A DNA stretch of 64,000 bases from Reyranella sp. (GCF_030651995.1 NZ_JAUSBN010000035.1:62001-126000); one strand, 5' to 3'. Positions 41,911 through 51,872 are shown, counted from the first letter of the stretch. Made by a program: numbers and translations. The notes: generated from the sequence alone by a model not told the origin.

Positions 41911-42813
41911 GTGGATCTCGACGCGTTGTTGCGCTGCGTCGGGACGACGTCATGCGTCGTCACGCAGCTCACCAGCGGCATGATCATTGGCATGCTGCTG
42001 TTCCTGATTGCGTCGGGTGTGACGCTGATCTTCGGCGTGCTCAACGTCATCAATTTCGCGCACGGCTCGCTCTACATGATCGGGGCGTATGCGGCGTGGA
42101 CCTTCTACCAGCTCACCGGCAGCTACTTCGTCTCAGCGCTGGGGGCGGCCGTGGCGGTCGGCATGCTGGGCATCCTGTTCGAGCGCGTGCTGATGAGCAA
42201 GGTCTACGGCTCCAACGTCCTGATGCAGCTGCTGGTCTGCTATGCCGTGGTGCTGATCTCCGACGACCTCATCAAGATCATCTGGGGGCCGGTGCCGCTC
42301 TCGATGGGCATGCCGCCCGAGTTCCGGCTGCCGCCCATCCGTTTCATGGGGGGCGTCATTCCGCCGTTCTATCTCTTCATGATCCTGGCGGCGATGGCGA
42401 TCGGATTGCTGCTGTGGCTGGTCATCGTCCGCACGCGCTTCGGCAGCATCGTGCGGGCCGCGGCCATCAACGGGCCGATGGTGTCGGCACTCGGCATCCG
42501 GGTGAACCTCTACTATGCCGCCGTTTTCGGCATCGGCAGCGCCCTGGCGGGCGCGGCGGGGGCGCTTGCGGCACCCGTGCGCTCGCTGACGCCGGGCATG
42601 GGCTTTTCGATCCTGATCGAGTCCTTCATCGTGACGGTGATCGGCGGCATGGGCTCGATCGTCGGCGCCTTCGTGGCCTCGATCATCATCGGCCTCACGC
42701 GCTCCTTCGGCAGCATCGGTTTCCCGCTGTTCGTCGACGGGGTGATGTTCCTGATCATGGCGCTGGTCCTGATCTTCAAGCCCAGCGGCCTGTTCGGCCG
42801 CGAGCACCGGTAG
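41911..42813 (+). CDS. livH: Branched-chain amino acid ABC transporter permease (LivH family), second operon
   Basis: IASGVTLIFGVLNVINFAHGSLYMIGAYAAW; GTG start. Confidence 0.93.
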   Translation: MDLDALLRCVGTTSCVVTQLTSGMIIGMLLFLIASGVTLIFGVLNVINFAHGSLYMIGAYAAWTFYQLTGSYFVSALGAAVAVGMLGILFERVLMSKVYGSNVLMQLLVCYAVVLISDDLIKIIWGPVPLSMGMPPEFRLPPIRFMGGVIPPFYLFMILAAMAIGLLLWLVIVRTRFGSIVRAAAINGPMVSALGIRVNLYYAAVFGIGSALAGAAGALAAPVRSLTPGMGFSILIESFIVTVIGGMGSIVGAFVASIIIGLTRSFGSIGFPLFVDGVMFLIMALVLIFKPSGLFGREHR

Positions 42814-42819
42814 GCGGCG

Positions 42820-43827
42820 ATGGCGGGACGTTGGCGTGATCTCGGCCTTGCTGCGCTGGGCCTCCTGCTGCTGCTGCTGGTGCCCGTGTTCGGCGCGCCG
42901 CCGGCCATCCGCGACTTCATCATGTTCGGCATGGCCTACGGGCTGCTGGCCATGTCGCTCAACCTGCTGATCGGCTACACCGGGCTGGTATCGTTCGGGC
43001 ACGCGATGTTCTTCGCCGCCGGCGCCTACGCGTTTGGCCTCGCGATGCAGTCGGGCAAGTTCTCGATTCCCGGCGCCTTCGTGCTGGCGATCGGCTTCAC
43101 GGCCCTCATGGCGCTGATCGTCGGCGCGATCTGCGTTCGGCTGAACGAGATCTACTTCGCCTTCCTGACGCTCGCCTTCCAGATGCTGTTCTACAACATC
43201 ATCCTGGGCTGGGTGTCGTTCACGGGCGGCGACCAGGGGCTGATGGGCGGCATCCCGCGGCCGAAATTTCTGGGCATCGATCTCGCCGACCGGACGCAGC
43301 TCTACATCTTCTGTTCCGTGGCGTTCGTCGTCTGCATCGCCATCCTGCGCCAGGTGGTGACGTCGCCGTTCGGCTACACGCTGCGCATGATCCGCGACAA
43401 CCAGGAGCGCGCGGCCTTCCTCGGCATCAACGTGATCATGGTCAAGCTGGCCTGCTTCGTCATCTCCGCCTGCATCGCGGGGGTGGGCGGCATCCTGCTC
43501 ACCCTGTTCGTGTCGGGCGCCTATCCCAATTTCGGCTTCTGGACGACCTCGGGCGAGGCGATCTTCATGATCCTGCTGGGCGGATCGAACGTCTTCCTGG
43601 GGCCGCTGGTCGGCACGGTGATCCTGCGCCTGCTGAACGACATCACGGTCACCTACACCAGCCACACGGAACTGGTGCTGGGCATCGTGATCCTCGTCCT
43701 GGTCCTCGGGCTGCGAAAGGGCCCGCTCGACCTGCTGGCCGAGCGCTGGGAGAATCGGCGGCAGGCCAAGGCCCAGGCGGTGCGCGACGCGGCCGACAAG
43801 GACGCGCAGGCGGGCAGGGACGCCTGA
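42820..43827 (+). CDS. livM: Branched-chain amino acid ABC transporter permease (LivM family), second operon
   Basis: MSLNLLIGYTGLVSFGHAMFFAAGAYAFGL; FGYTLRMIRDNQERAAFLGIN. Confidence 0.93.
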   Translation: MAGRWRDLGLAALGLLLLLLVPVFGAPPAIRDFIMFGMAYGLLAMSLNLLIGYTGLVSFGHAMFFAAGAYAFGLAMQSGKFSIPGAFVLAIGFTALMALIVGAICVRLNEIYFAFLTLAFQMLFYNIILGWVSFTGGDQGLMGGIPRPKFLGIDLADRTQLYIFCSVAFVVCIAILRQVVTSPFGYTLRMIRDNQERAAFLGINVIMVKLACFVISACIAGVGGILLTLFVSGAYPNFGFWTTSGEAIFMILLGGSNVFLGPLVGTVILRLLNDITVTYTSHTELVLGIVILVLVLGLRKGPLDLLAERWENRRQAKAQAVRDAADKDAQAGRDA

Positions 43828-43828
43828 C

Positions 43829-44599
43829 ATGCTGAAGCTCGAGAATCTCAAGAAGTCCTTCGGCGGCGTGGCGGCCACGCGCGATGTCACCCTCGACTTC
43901 GCCGACGGCTCGCTCAGCGCCATCATCGGCCCCAACGGCGCCGGAAAGACGACGCTGTTCAACCTGATCACCGGCCGCTTCCCGCCCGACACGGGGCGCA
44001 TCCTGCTGGCGGGTGAGAACATCGCCGGCCTGTCGCAGCGTCGGATCGTGCGGCTGGGCATCGGCCGCGCCTTCCAGGTGGCGAGCCTGTTCCCGACGCT
44101 CACCGTATCGGAGGCTCTGGCGGCGGCGGCGCAGGCTCATCAGCGTCGCGAGACCGTGCTGCGCTCGCCGTTTCCGCTCGCCGCGACAACAAAGCAGGGC
44201 GACGAGATCATGGAACTGCTGGGGCTCACGCGGGTCGCAGGCATCCTGAGCCGCAACCTGAGCCACGGCGACCAGAAGCTGCTCGACATCGGTCTGGCGC
44301 TGGCGCTCGATCCCAAGGTGCTGCTGCTCGACGAGCCGACCGCCGGCATGGGGCCGGAGGAGCGCTGGCGCATGATCGAGACGGTGCAGCGCCTGTGGCG
44401 GGCGCGGCGCATGACGCTGATCTTCATCGAGCATGACATGGACATCGTCTTCAAGGTCGCACAGACGGTGCGCGTCCTGTCCTACGGGTCTGTGCTGGCC
44501 GAAGGAACGCCCGACGAGGTCCGCACCAACGCCAAGGTGATCGAGGCCTATCTCGGCAAGTCCGCGCACGGGACCGCAGGGCAGGGAGCGACGGCATGA
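43829..44599 (+). CDS. livG: ABC transporter ATP-binding protein (LivG family), second operon
   Basis: IIGPNGAGKTTLFNLITGRFPPDTG; LLLDEPTAGMGPEE; FIEHDMDIVF. Confidence 0.95.
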   Translation: MLKLENLKKSFGGVAATRDVTLDFADGSLSAIIGPNGAGKTTLFNLITGRFPPDTGRILLAGENIAGLSQRRIVRLGIGRAFQVASLFPTLTVSEALAAAAQAHQRRETVLRSPFPLAATTKQGDEIMELLGLTRVAGILSRNLSHGDQKLLDIGLALALDPKVLLLDEPTAGMGPEERWRMIETVQRLWRARRMTLIFIEHDMDIVFKVAQTVRVLSYGSVLAEGTPDEVRTNAKVIEAYLGKSAHGTAGQGATA

Positions 44600-45312
44600 G
44601 CGCCGGAGAGATCCTGAGGGTCGATGATATCGACGTCTTCTACGGCGCCAGCCAGATCCTGTTCGGCGTCTCGTTCGCGGTGGAGAAGGGTCAGTCGCTG
44701 GCGCTGCTCGGCCGCAACGGCGCGGGCAAGAGCACGACCATGAAGGCCATCATCGGCATTGCGCCTGCCAGGCGCGGCCGGGTCTTCGTGCGCGGCACGC
44801 CGATGCAGAAGTTCACGCCCGATCGCATCGCCCGCGAGGGTGTGGGCTTCGTGCCGGAGGACCGGCAGATCTTCCCGGAGCACTCGGTCGAGGACAATCT
44901 GAAGATCGCGATCAAGCCGGGCGTCGGTGGGCGCATCGACTGGACCCTGGAGAATATCTACGACGTCTTTCCGATCCTCGCCTCGATGCGCGGACGCATG
45001 GGCGGGAGGCTGTCGGGCGGCGAGCAGCAGATGCTCACCATTGCGCGCACGCTCATGGGAAATCCCGACGTCGTGCTGCTGGACGAGCCCAGCGAGGGCC
45101 TGGCGCCGATCATCGTCGAGAAGATCGGCGAACTGATCCAGCGCCTGCGGGACATGGGCACGACCCTGATCGTGGCCGAGCAGAACATGCACTTCTGCCT
45201 CGATATCGCGAGCCACGTGGCGGTGATCGACAAGGGCCACATCGTCTATCGCGGCTCGATCGACGAGCTTCGCGCCAACGACGACGTGAAGAAACGCTAC
45301 CTGGCGGTCTGA
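44596..45312 (+). CDS. livF: ABC transporter ATP-binding protein (LivF family), second operon
   Basis: YGASQILFGVSFAVEKGQSLALLGRNGAGKSTTMKAIIGI; LSGGEQQMLTIARTLMGNPDVVLLDEPSEGLAP. Confidence 0.95.
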   Translation: MSAGEILRVDDIDVFYGASQILFGVSFAVEKGQSLALLGRNGAGKSTTMKAIIGIAPARRGRVFVRGTPMQKFTPDRIAREGVGFVPEDRQIFPEHSVEDNLKIAIKPGVGGRIDWTLENIYDVFPILASMRGRMGGRLSGGEQQMLTIARTLMGNPDVVLLDEPSEGLAPIIVEKIGELIQRLRDMGTTLIVAEQNMHFCLDIASHVAVIDKGHIVYRGSIDELRANDDVKKRYLAV

Positions 45313-46679
45313 AGGACGACGCGCAGGCCGGGCTTGGCATCTTCCAGCCGGATCGTGAGCCCGTGCAAGCCCGCGATCGCCTTGACCATGGCCAGGCCGA
45401 GGCCGCTGCCCGACGTCGAGCGGCTGCGGTCGAGACGGTAGAATCGGTCGAAGACCTTTTCGTGCTCGGAGGTGGGGATACCCGGCCCGTTGTCGGCGAC
45501 TTCGATCTCGAACCCGTCGCCCTGCCGGTGCAGGTCGAGGCGGACGTTCGTGCCTTCCGGCGTATGGCGCAGCGCGTTCTCCAGCAGGTTGGACACGAGC
45601 TGGGCCATCAGCTGGCGGTCGCCGGTCAGCGTGGCGCCGGGCTCGACCTGAACCTCGAGGGTGCGATCCAAATCCTCGGCGACGGGTTGGTAGGTCTCGC
45701 CCAGGCTTTTCACCAGGGCGGAGACGTCGAAAGGAGCGAAGGCGCTCTTCTGCGCGCCGGCCTCGACCTGGGCGATGCGCAGCAAGGCCGAGAAGGTCTC
45801 TAGCAGGGCATCCGCTTCCTCGATGGCGGCATCGGTGGCGGCGCTGTAGTCGGCGGTCGTGGTGGCCCGCTCGCGGGCATCCTCCAGCCGCTGGCGCAGG
45901 CGGCCGAGCGGCGTGCGCAGGTCGTGGGCGATGTCGCTCGACACCTGGCGCAGCCCGTCCATGAGCTGCTGGATGCGGGCCAGCATGGCGTTGAGGCTGG
46001 CCACGAGCTGGTCGATCTCGTCGTGCGTGCCGCGCACGGGAATGCGGGCGGAAAGATCGCCTTCCATGATGGCGCGGCTGGTGCGCGTGATCGTGTCGAT
46101 GCGGCGCAGGAAATTGCTGCCGAGCAGCGCGCCGCCGGCGATCGCCAGCAGCAGGGTGAGACCGCCCGACCAGACGAACGCGCGGATGATGGCGCGCTGC
46201 ATGTCGACCAGGCGGTTGGCGTCCTGGGCCACCAGCAGGAACGAGCCGTCCGGCAGGGTGAGGCCGAAGCCCGTCAGCTTGGGTCGCTCCCCGGGACGCA
46301 CGGGATCGATGTCGGGCTGGGGCTGGTCGGGTTCGAAGTCGATGGCGCCGTTGACCGGCGGCATGCCCGGCAGGTTGCCGACGACGACACGTCGGTTGGG
46401 CGCCTGCAACAGGTAGAAGATCGGGCCCCGGGTGCGGAAGTTGATGCGCCGCGTGATCTGCTCGGCGAGGCCCGCCAGGCCGCTGCGGCGGTGAACTTCG
46501 GCGAGCTGGTAGGCCTCGGAGCGCAGGACGGCGGCCATGTCGTTCTGCATCGCCGCGGTCGCCGTCCAGTAGACGCTGGCGAACAGCACGCCGGCGGACA
46601 GGATGAAGAGGACGGCGTAGAGCAGCGGCAGGCGGAAGCTCGCCGAGCGCAGGATCCTAATCAGGCGCGCGGATGACAT
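45297..46679 (-). CDS. Sensor histidine kinase
   Basis: HAMP-like region; DIAHDLRTPLGRLRQRLEDA; NLLENALRHTPEGTNV; VADNGPGIP; GSGLGLAMVKAI. Confidence 0.93.
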   Translation of the reverse strand: MSSARLIRILRSASFRLPLLYAVLFILSAGVLFASVYWTATAAMQNDMAAVLRSEAYQLAEVHRRSGLAGLAEQITRRINFRTRGPIFYLLQAPNRRVVVGNLPGMPPVNGAIDFEPDQPQPDIDPVRPGERPKLTGFGLTLPDGSFLLVAQDANRLVDMQRAIIRAFVWSGGLTLLLAIAGGALLGSNFLRRIDTITRTSRAIMEGDLSARIPVRGTHDEIDQLVASLNAMLARIQQLMDGLRQVSSDIAHDLRTPLGRLRQRLEDARERATTTADYSAATDAAIEEADALLETFSALLRIAQVEAGAQKSAFAPFDVSALVKSLGETYQPVAEDLDRTLEVQVEPGATLTGDRQLMAQLVSNLLENALRHTPEGTNVRLDLHRQGDGFEIEVADNGPGIPTSEHEKVFDRFYRLDRSRSTSGSGLGLAMVKAIAGLHGLTIRLEDAKPGLRVVLQTAR

Positions 46680-47331
46680 AGCCTGCCCCCCTGATCGTAT
46701 GGAGCAGCGGCTTGTCGAAGCCCTTGTCGATCTTGGAGCGCAGCCGGCTGATATGGGTCTCGACGATGTTGGTCTTGGGATCGAAATGGAAGTCCCAGAC
46801 CTTCTCGAGCAGCATGGTGCGGGTCACCACCTCGCCGGCATGGCGCAGCAGGTACTCGAGGACCTTGAATTCCTGGGCGAGCAGCTCGATCCGCTTGCCG
46901 CCGCGCGTCACGGTGCGCGCCAGCAGATTCATTTCGAGATCGCCGGCGACGAGGGAGGTCGCCGCGACGATCGGCGGGCGGCGGGAGAGGGCACCGACGC
47001 GCGCCCTGAGTTCGGCGAAGGCGAAGGGCTTGGTAAGGTAGTCGTCGCCGCCGGCCTCCAGCCCCGCGACGCGGTCGTCGACCCCGCTCATCGTGGTGAG
47101 GAACAGGACCGGCGCCTTCATGCCCGTGGCGCGGGCCGCCTTGACGAGCGAGAGCCCGTCCATCTGCGGCAGCATGCGGTCGACGATCAGGACGTCGTAC
47201 TTCTCGCCCGTGGCCAGGTAGAGGCCGTCGCGCCCGTTGTCGGCATGGTCGACCACGTGGCCGTGCTCGCGCAGGCCCTTGGCGATGTAGTCGGCGGTTT
47301 GCTTGTCGTCTTCGACGAGGAGGATCTTCAC
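46657..47331 (-). CDS. OmpR-family response regulator
   Basis: MKILLVEDDKQTADYIAKGLREHGHVVDHADNG; IVDRMLPQMDG; C-terminal winged helix with VVTRTMLLEKVWDFHFDPKTNIVETHISRLRSKID. Confidence 0.95.
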   Translation of the reverse strand: MKILLVEDDKQTADYIAKGLREHGHVVDHADNGRDGLYLATGEKYDVLIVDRMLPQMDGLSLVKAARATGMKAPVLFLTTMSGVDDRVAGLEAGGDDYLTKPFAFAELRARVGALSRRPPIVAATSLVAGDLEMNLLARTVTRGGKRIELLAQEFKVLEYLLRHAGEVVTRTMLLEKVWDFHFDPKTNIVETHISRLRSKIDKGFDKPLLHTIRGAGYVIRAPD

Positions 47332-47464
47332 GGCGCCCGTCTATCCGGCGCCGGCTCCCGGCGCAACGTTCCCCAACTATACAAACATTCAATCCTGCGG
47401 CCATCAGGGCGCTACGGGTCCTCCCCCATATTCCGGGCACCCCCCAAGGAGGAGGCTGTAGATC

Positions 47465-48979
47465 ATGACCAAGACCAAGTCCCGTATCCTGACCGCTCTG
47501 GCGCTCACCACCGCCCTGACGGCGCCTGCCCTGATCGCCCCGATGTTCACCGCCCCCGCGGCCATCGCCGGCCAGACGACCATGCCCGTTCAGGACTTCT
47601 CGGACCTGGCTGCCAAGGTAACCCCTGCGGTCGTCAATGTCGCCGTGACCATGAAGGCCGGCGCGGACGACGGCGACGAGACCCGCATGTCGGACTCGCA
47701 GCAGAAGCAGATGGAAGAGTTCATGAAGCGCTTCGCGGAGCGCTTCGGCCAGCCGATGCAGCCGGGTCGTCCGGACGGCAAGGGCCGCCCGCAGTCGAAG
47801 GACAAGGCCCAGGCCGTCGGCACGGGCTTCATCATCGACGCCAAGGGCGTGATCGTCACCAACTACCACGTGGTCAGCAAGGCCGACTCGATCACTGTCA
47901 CCATGGCAGACGGCACCAAGCTGCCGGCCAAGCTGATGGGCGGCGACGAGAAGACCGACCTGGCCGTGCTGAAGGTCGAGAGCGACAAGCCGCTCCCGTA
48001 CGTCTCGTTCGGCGACGCCGGCAAGGTGCGCGTCGGCCAGCCGGTTATGGCGGTCGGCAACCCGTTCGGCCTCGGTGGCACCGTGACCACGGGCATCGTG
48101 TCGGCGCGCGGCCGTGACATCCAGTCCGGCCCGTTCGACGACTACATCCAGACCGACGCCGCCATCAATCGCGGCAACTCGGGCGGCCCGCTGTTCGACA
48201 TGGACGGCAACGTGATCGGCATCAACACGGCCATCTACTCGCCGACCGGCGGCAGCATCGGGCTGGGCTTTGCCATCCCGTCCTCGCTGGCGCAGCCGGT
48301 GGTGGCGGAGCTGAAGGACAGCGGCCGGGTCGAACGTGGCCTGCTCGGTGTCCAGATCCAGCCGGTCTCGAAGGAGATCGCGGAAAGCCTGTCGCTGAAG
48401 AGCGAAAAGGGCGCCCTGGTGGCGGTGGTCCAGCCGGACAGTGCGGCGCTCGCAGCCGGTGTCCAGTCGGGTGACGTGATCGTCAGCGTCGACGGCAAGA
48501 AGGTCGACGGCATCAAGGAGCTGACCCGCTCGATCTCCGCGGTCAAGCCGGGCACTTCGGTCAAGCTGGGTGTGTGGCGCGACGGCAAGGAGATGACGCT
48601 CACCGCCAAGGTCGGCGGCCAGAAGGACGACGCGATCGTCAAGGCCAGCGCCGACGGCAAGGACGGAGCCGCGAAGCCGGCGCCGCTCTCCTACGGTGTC
48701 TCGCTGGCGCCGCTCTCCCCGGAGGCGCGCAAGAAGCTCGGCCTCGACGGTGACGTGAAGGGTGTGGTCGTCGCCACGGTCGAGCCGGGCAGCCCGGCCG
48801 ACGACCAGGGCCTCAAGGCCGGCGACGTGCTCCAGCAGGTCGGCAAGGACGCCGTCGACAGCCCGAAGATGGCTGCCGAGAAGCTCAAGGAAGCGAAGAC
48901 CACCGGCAAGCCGGTGCTGATGAAGGTGTTTCGAGAGGGGATGACGCGCTTTGTCGCTATCTCTCCCCGGGCGGCCTAG
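47465..48979 (+). CDS. DegP/Do-type periplasmic serine protease with PDZ domains
   Basis: GTGFIIDAKGVIVTNYHVV; KTDLAVLKV; TDAAINRGNSGGPLFDMDGNVIGIN; two PDZ domains. Confidence 0.95.
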   Translation: MTKTKSRILTALALTTALTAPALIAPMFTAPAAIAGQTTMPVQDFSDLAAKVTPAVVNVAVTMKAGADDGDETRMSDSQQKQMEEFMKRFAERFGQPMQPGRPDGKGRPQSKDKAQAVGTGFIIDAKGVIVTNYHVVSKADSITVTMADGTKLPAKLMGGDEKTDLAVLKVESDKPLPYVSFGDAGKVRVGQPVMAVGNPFGLGGTVTTGIVSARGRDIQSGPFDDYIQTDAAINRGNSGGPLFDMDGNVIGINTAIYSPTGGSIGLGFAIPSSLAQPVVAELKDSGRVERGLLGVQIQPVSKEIAESLSLKSEKGALVAVVQPDSAALAAGVQSGDVIVSVDGKKVDGIKELTRSISAVKPGTSVKLGVWRDGKEMTLTAKVGGQKDDAIVKASADGKDGAAKPAPLSYGVSLAPLSPEARKKLGLDGDVKGVVVATVEPGSPADDQGLKAGDVLQQVGKDAVDSPKMAAEKLKEAKTTGKPVLMKVFREGMTRFVAISPRAA

Positions 48980-48990
48980 CAAACCTCTCG

Positions 48991-49018
48991 ATCGGCCGGA
49001 GCCTTCGGGCTCCGGCCG
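48991..49018 (+). terminator. Strong hairpin just downstream of the DegP-like gene (terminator-like, no T-tract)
   Basis: TCGGCCGGAGCC-TTCG-GGCTCCGGCCGA, 12-bp perfect stem with UUCG tetraloop. Confidence 0.6.
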
Positions 49019-49119
49019 AAGCCTTCCAGCCTGGCGTTGCAGGCGTTGCTTTCAGACTTCGAGGTCGAAGCGGAGCCGCTATCTCTCCCCGGGTGGCCGA
49101 GCAGAACCTCAGTAAGGAG

Positions 49120-49150
49120 CCGGCGGTGGCCCCACCACCGCCGGTTTTCC
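49120..49150 (+). terminator. Rho-independent terminator-like hairpin
   Basis: CCGGCGGTGG-CCCCA-CCACCGCCGG followed by TTTTCCT. Confidence 0.7.
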
Positions 49151-49225
49151 TCACCTGACGATATCTCTCAGGGGGGCCGTGTCATTCCCGGCGAAGACCG
49201 GGAGGACGCGATCATGAGGGGGAGC

Positions 49226-49266
49226 GGGAGGTCTGCGGCCTGGTGTGGCGGTGCCGCGGACCTCCC
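49226..49266. other. Long inverted repeat (13-bp stem, 15-nt loop)
   Basis: GGGAGGTCTGCGG...CCGCGGACCTCCC with one T-G wobble. Confidence 0.6.
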
Positions 49267-49336
49267 AAACCCCGTTCAGCTGCCGGCCTCAGACCGGCTT
49301 TTATTTTGCTGGAGTGTCGCGCCCTCAGCGATAACG

Positions 49337-49825
49337 TCACAGCGCGCGCTTCTTCGAGGAGATGACGCCGCTGGCGATGCCGTGCCATTCGATGGTGCCG
49401 GCGAGGCGGGAATGCTCGATCTTGGGGCAGCGGTTCATCACCACCTTGAGGCCGGCTTTCTCGGCGCGCACAGCGGCGTCCATGTTCACCACGCCGAGCT
49501 GCATCCAGACGACCTTGGCGCCGTGCTTGATGGCCTCGTCGGTGATCGGGCCGGCGGCCTCGGAATTGCGGAAGATGTCGACCATGTCGACCTTCACCGG
49601 CAGCTCGTCGAGCGAGCCGTAGACCTTCTGGCCGAGGATTTCCTGACCCTTGGCGGCGGGATTCACCGGAATAACCTTGTAGCCACGATCCAGCAGATAT
49701 TTCATGGCGAAATAGCTGGGACGATTCCAGTTGGCCGAGGCGCCAACCATGGCGATGGTCCGGGTATCGCGCAGGATCTTGCGCAGGTACAGATCGTCGT
49801 AACGGTCGCTGAAGGCGGCTTGCAT
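49337..49825 (-). CDS. CoA-binding domain protein (YccU-like)
   Basis: ILRDTRTIAMVGASANWNRPSYFAMKYLLDRGYKVIPVNPAAKGQEILGQKVYGSLDELPVKVDMVDIFRNSEAAGPITDEAI. Confidence 0.92.
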   Translation of the reverse strand: MQAAFSDRYDDLYLRKILRDTRTIAMVGASANWNRPSYFAMKYLLDRGYKVIPVNPAAKGQEILGQKVYGSLDELPVKVDMVDIFRNSEAAGPITDEAIKHGAKVVWMQLGVVNMDAAVRAEKAGLKVVMNRCPKIEHSRLAGTIEWHGIASGVISSKKRAL

Positions 49826-49838
49826 GGGGGGAGTATAC

Positions 49839-50999
49839 ATGGCCGGTCCGATGCTGTTCGAGCCGATTTCGATCCGCGACGTCACCCTGAAGAACCGGGT
49901 CGTCGTGGCGCCGATGCACCAGTACGCGGCCGAGAAGGGCTTCGCGACCGACTGGCACCTGGTGAATGCCGGCCGTTATGCCGCCGGCGGCGCCGGGCTC
50001 GTCATCATGGAATCGACCAAGGTCGAGCGGCGGGGATGCGGCACGGTCGGCGATCTCGGCCTGTGGGACGATGCGTTCATCCCCGGCCTCAAGCGCTGCG
50101 TCGATTTCATCCGGCTGCACAATTCCGTGCCGGGCATCCAGCTCGGCCATTCCGGTCGCAAGGCGCGGCGCGCTCGGCCGTGGGAGGGCGGGGCGCCGTT
50201 GAAGCAAACCCCGGAGATCGACGACTGGGATCAGTGGGAGCTCGTCTCCTCGAGCGGCATCAACTCACCCGACACCGATCCGACGCCGCGGGCGCTGACC
50301 CTGGCGGAGATTCCGGAGGCGGTCGAGCGCTGGGGACAGGCGGCGCGGCGCGCGCACGAGGCCGGGTTCGACGTGCTCGATATCCACATGGCGCATGGCT
50401 ACCTGATCCACCAGTTCCTCTCGCCGTTCTCCAATGTGCGCAACGACCAGTATGGCGGCAGCGAGCTCAATCGCATGCGCTTCGCCATCGAGGTCGTGGA
50501 GAGCGTGCGCGCGCACTGGCCGGCCTCGAAGCCGCTGTTCGTGCGCCTCTCGGTCGAGGACGATTCCGGCTGGGGGCCGGACCAGAGCGTCGCGCTGGCG
50601 AAGATCCTGAAGCCCAAGGGCGTCGACGTGATCGACTGCAGCTCGGGCGGCATGCGCGGCTCGCCGGTGGTGAGCGCGGGACCCGTGACCTACGGATACC
50701 AGGTGCCCTATGCCGACCGGCTGAAGAACGATGCCGGCATTCTGAGCATGGCGGTCGGCCTGATCGTCCATGCCGACCAGGCGGAGAAGATCCTGCAGGA
50801 AGGTCGCGCCGACCTGATCGCGCTGGCGCGCGAGCTTCTGTACAATCCGAATTGGCCGATGGATGCCGCGCAGAAGCTGGGCGTCGACCCGAAGTTCGCG
50901 TCCGTGCCGCCGGCGCAGGCCTACTGGCTGGCCAAGCGCGCACAGTCCGTGAAGTCGGTCGTGCCATCGACCTACATGAAGGGCCTCAACGCAGGGTGA
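49839..50999 (+). CDS. NADH:flavin oxidoreductase/NADH oxidase (Old Yellow Enzyme, YqjM-like)
   Basis: LFEPISIRDVTLKNRVVVAPMHQYAAEKGFATDWHLVNAGRYAAGGAGLVIMESTKVE; HMAHGYLIHQFLSPFSNVRNDQYGGS. Confidence 0.94.
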   Translation: MAGPMLFEPISIRDVTLKNRVVVAPMHQYAAEKGFATDWHLVNAGRYAAGGAGLVIMESTKVERRGCGTVGDLGLWDDAFIPGLKRCVDFIRLHNSVPGIQLGHSGRKARRARPWEGGAPLKQTPEIDDWDQWELVSSSGINSPDTDPTPRALTLAEIPEAVERWGQAARRAHEAGFDVLDIHMAHGYLIHQFLSPFSNVRNDQYGGSELNRMRFAIEVVESVRAHWPASKPLFVRLSVEDDSGWGPDQSVALAKILKPKGVDVIDCSSGGMRGSPVVSAGPVTYGYQVPYADRLKNDAGILSMAVGLIVHADQAEKILQEGRADLIALARELLYNPNWPMDAAQKLGVDPKFASVPPAQAYWLAKRAQSVKSVVPSTYMKGLNAG

Positions 51000-51062
51000 C
51001 CGCGGCCTGTCACCCGGACGTGACACCGGGAGGCGCCGTACCTGCCTGGGCGGCGCCGGCGC

Positions 51063-51872
51063 TCAAGGCGCAGCAGAAGAGGTAGCCATCCGGTTCTGCT
51101 CGGCGCGCTTGCGCAGGAGATGCGCGGCGCCCATCAGCGCGGCCGTCAGCACGATCGTGAGGGTGGAGACGGCCGCAATGGTCGGATCGATCTGGAACCG
51201 CAGATCGTCCCACATGCGGCGCGGCAGGGTGACTGCGCCGGTTCCGGAAATGAACAGGGCCACGATCAGCTCGTCGAACGAGGTGATGAACGCGAACAGC
51301 GCACCCACCAGCACGCCGGGCTGGATCAGCGGCAAGGTTACCTGGAAGAAGGTGGCGCCGGGCGTCGCGCCGAGGCTGAGGGCGGCCTGTTCCAGCCGCG
51401 GGTCGATGCCCGAGAGGCTCGCCGTCACGCTGGTGACGACGAAGGGCACCGCGAGACAGGTGTGCGCCAGCACCATCGCGATCGGCGTGCCGACCAGGCC
51501 GTAGCGCGAGTAGGCATAGTAGATGCCGATTGCCACGACGATGCCGGGCACGATCAGCGGCGACAGGATCAGGCCGGCCGCGACGACGCGCAGTCCCTTG
51601 GGCAGGCGCGCAATGCCGAGCGCCGCGAGCGTGCCGAGGAAGGTCGCCAGCACGACGACGGCGCAGGCCACCCAGATGCTGACCCAGGTCGGCTTCAGCC
51701 AGTCGGGATTGCTGAAATAGGCTTCGTACCAGCGCAACCCGAAGGCGGGCGGTGGGAAGGAGAGGTAGGTCGCCGAGGAGAAGGACACGATCGCCACCAC
51801 GACGATCGGGAACGCCAGGAAGAACAGGATCAGGCCGACGACGCTCGCCGGAAGGATGTGCACCAGCTTCAT
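51063..51872 (-). CDS. ABC transporter permease (spermidine/putrescine type, PotC-like)
   Basis: FPIVVVAIVSFSSATYLSFPPPAFGLRWYEAYF; EQAALSLGATPGATFFQVTLPLIQPGVL. Confidence 0.93.
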   Translation of the reverse strand: MKLVHILPASVVGLILFFLAFPIVVVAIVSFSSATYLSFPPPAFGLRWYEAYFSNPDWLKPTWVSIWVACAVVVLATFLGTLAALGIARLPKGLRVVAAGLILSPLIVPGIVVAIGIYYAYSRYGLVGTPIAMVLAHTCLAVPFVVTSVTASLSGIDPRLEQAALSLGATPGATFFQVTLPLIQPGVLVGALFAFITSFDELIVALFISGTGAVTLPRRMWDDLRFQIDPTIAAVSTLTIVLTAALMGAAHLLRKRAEQNRMATSSAAP

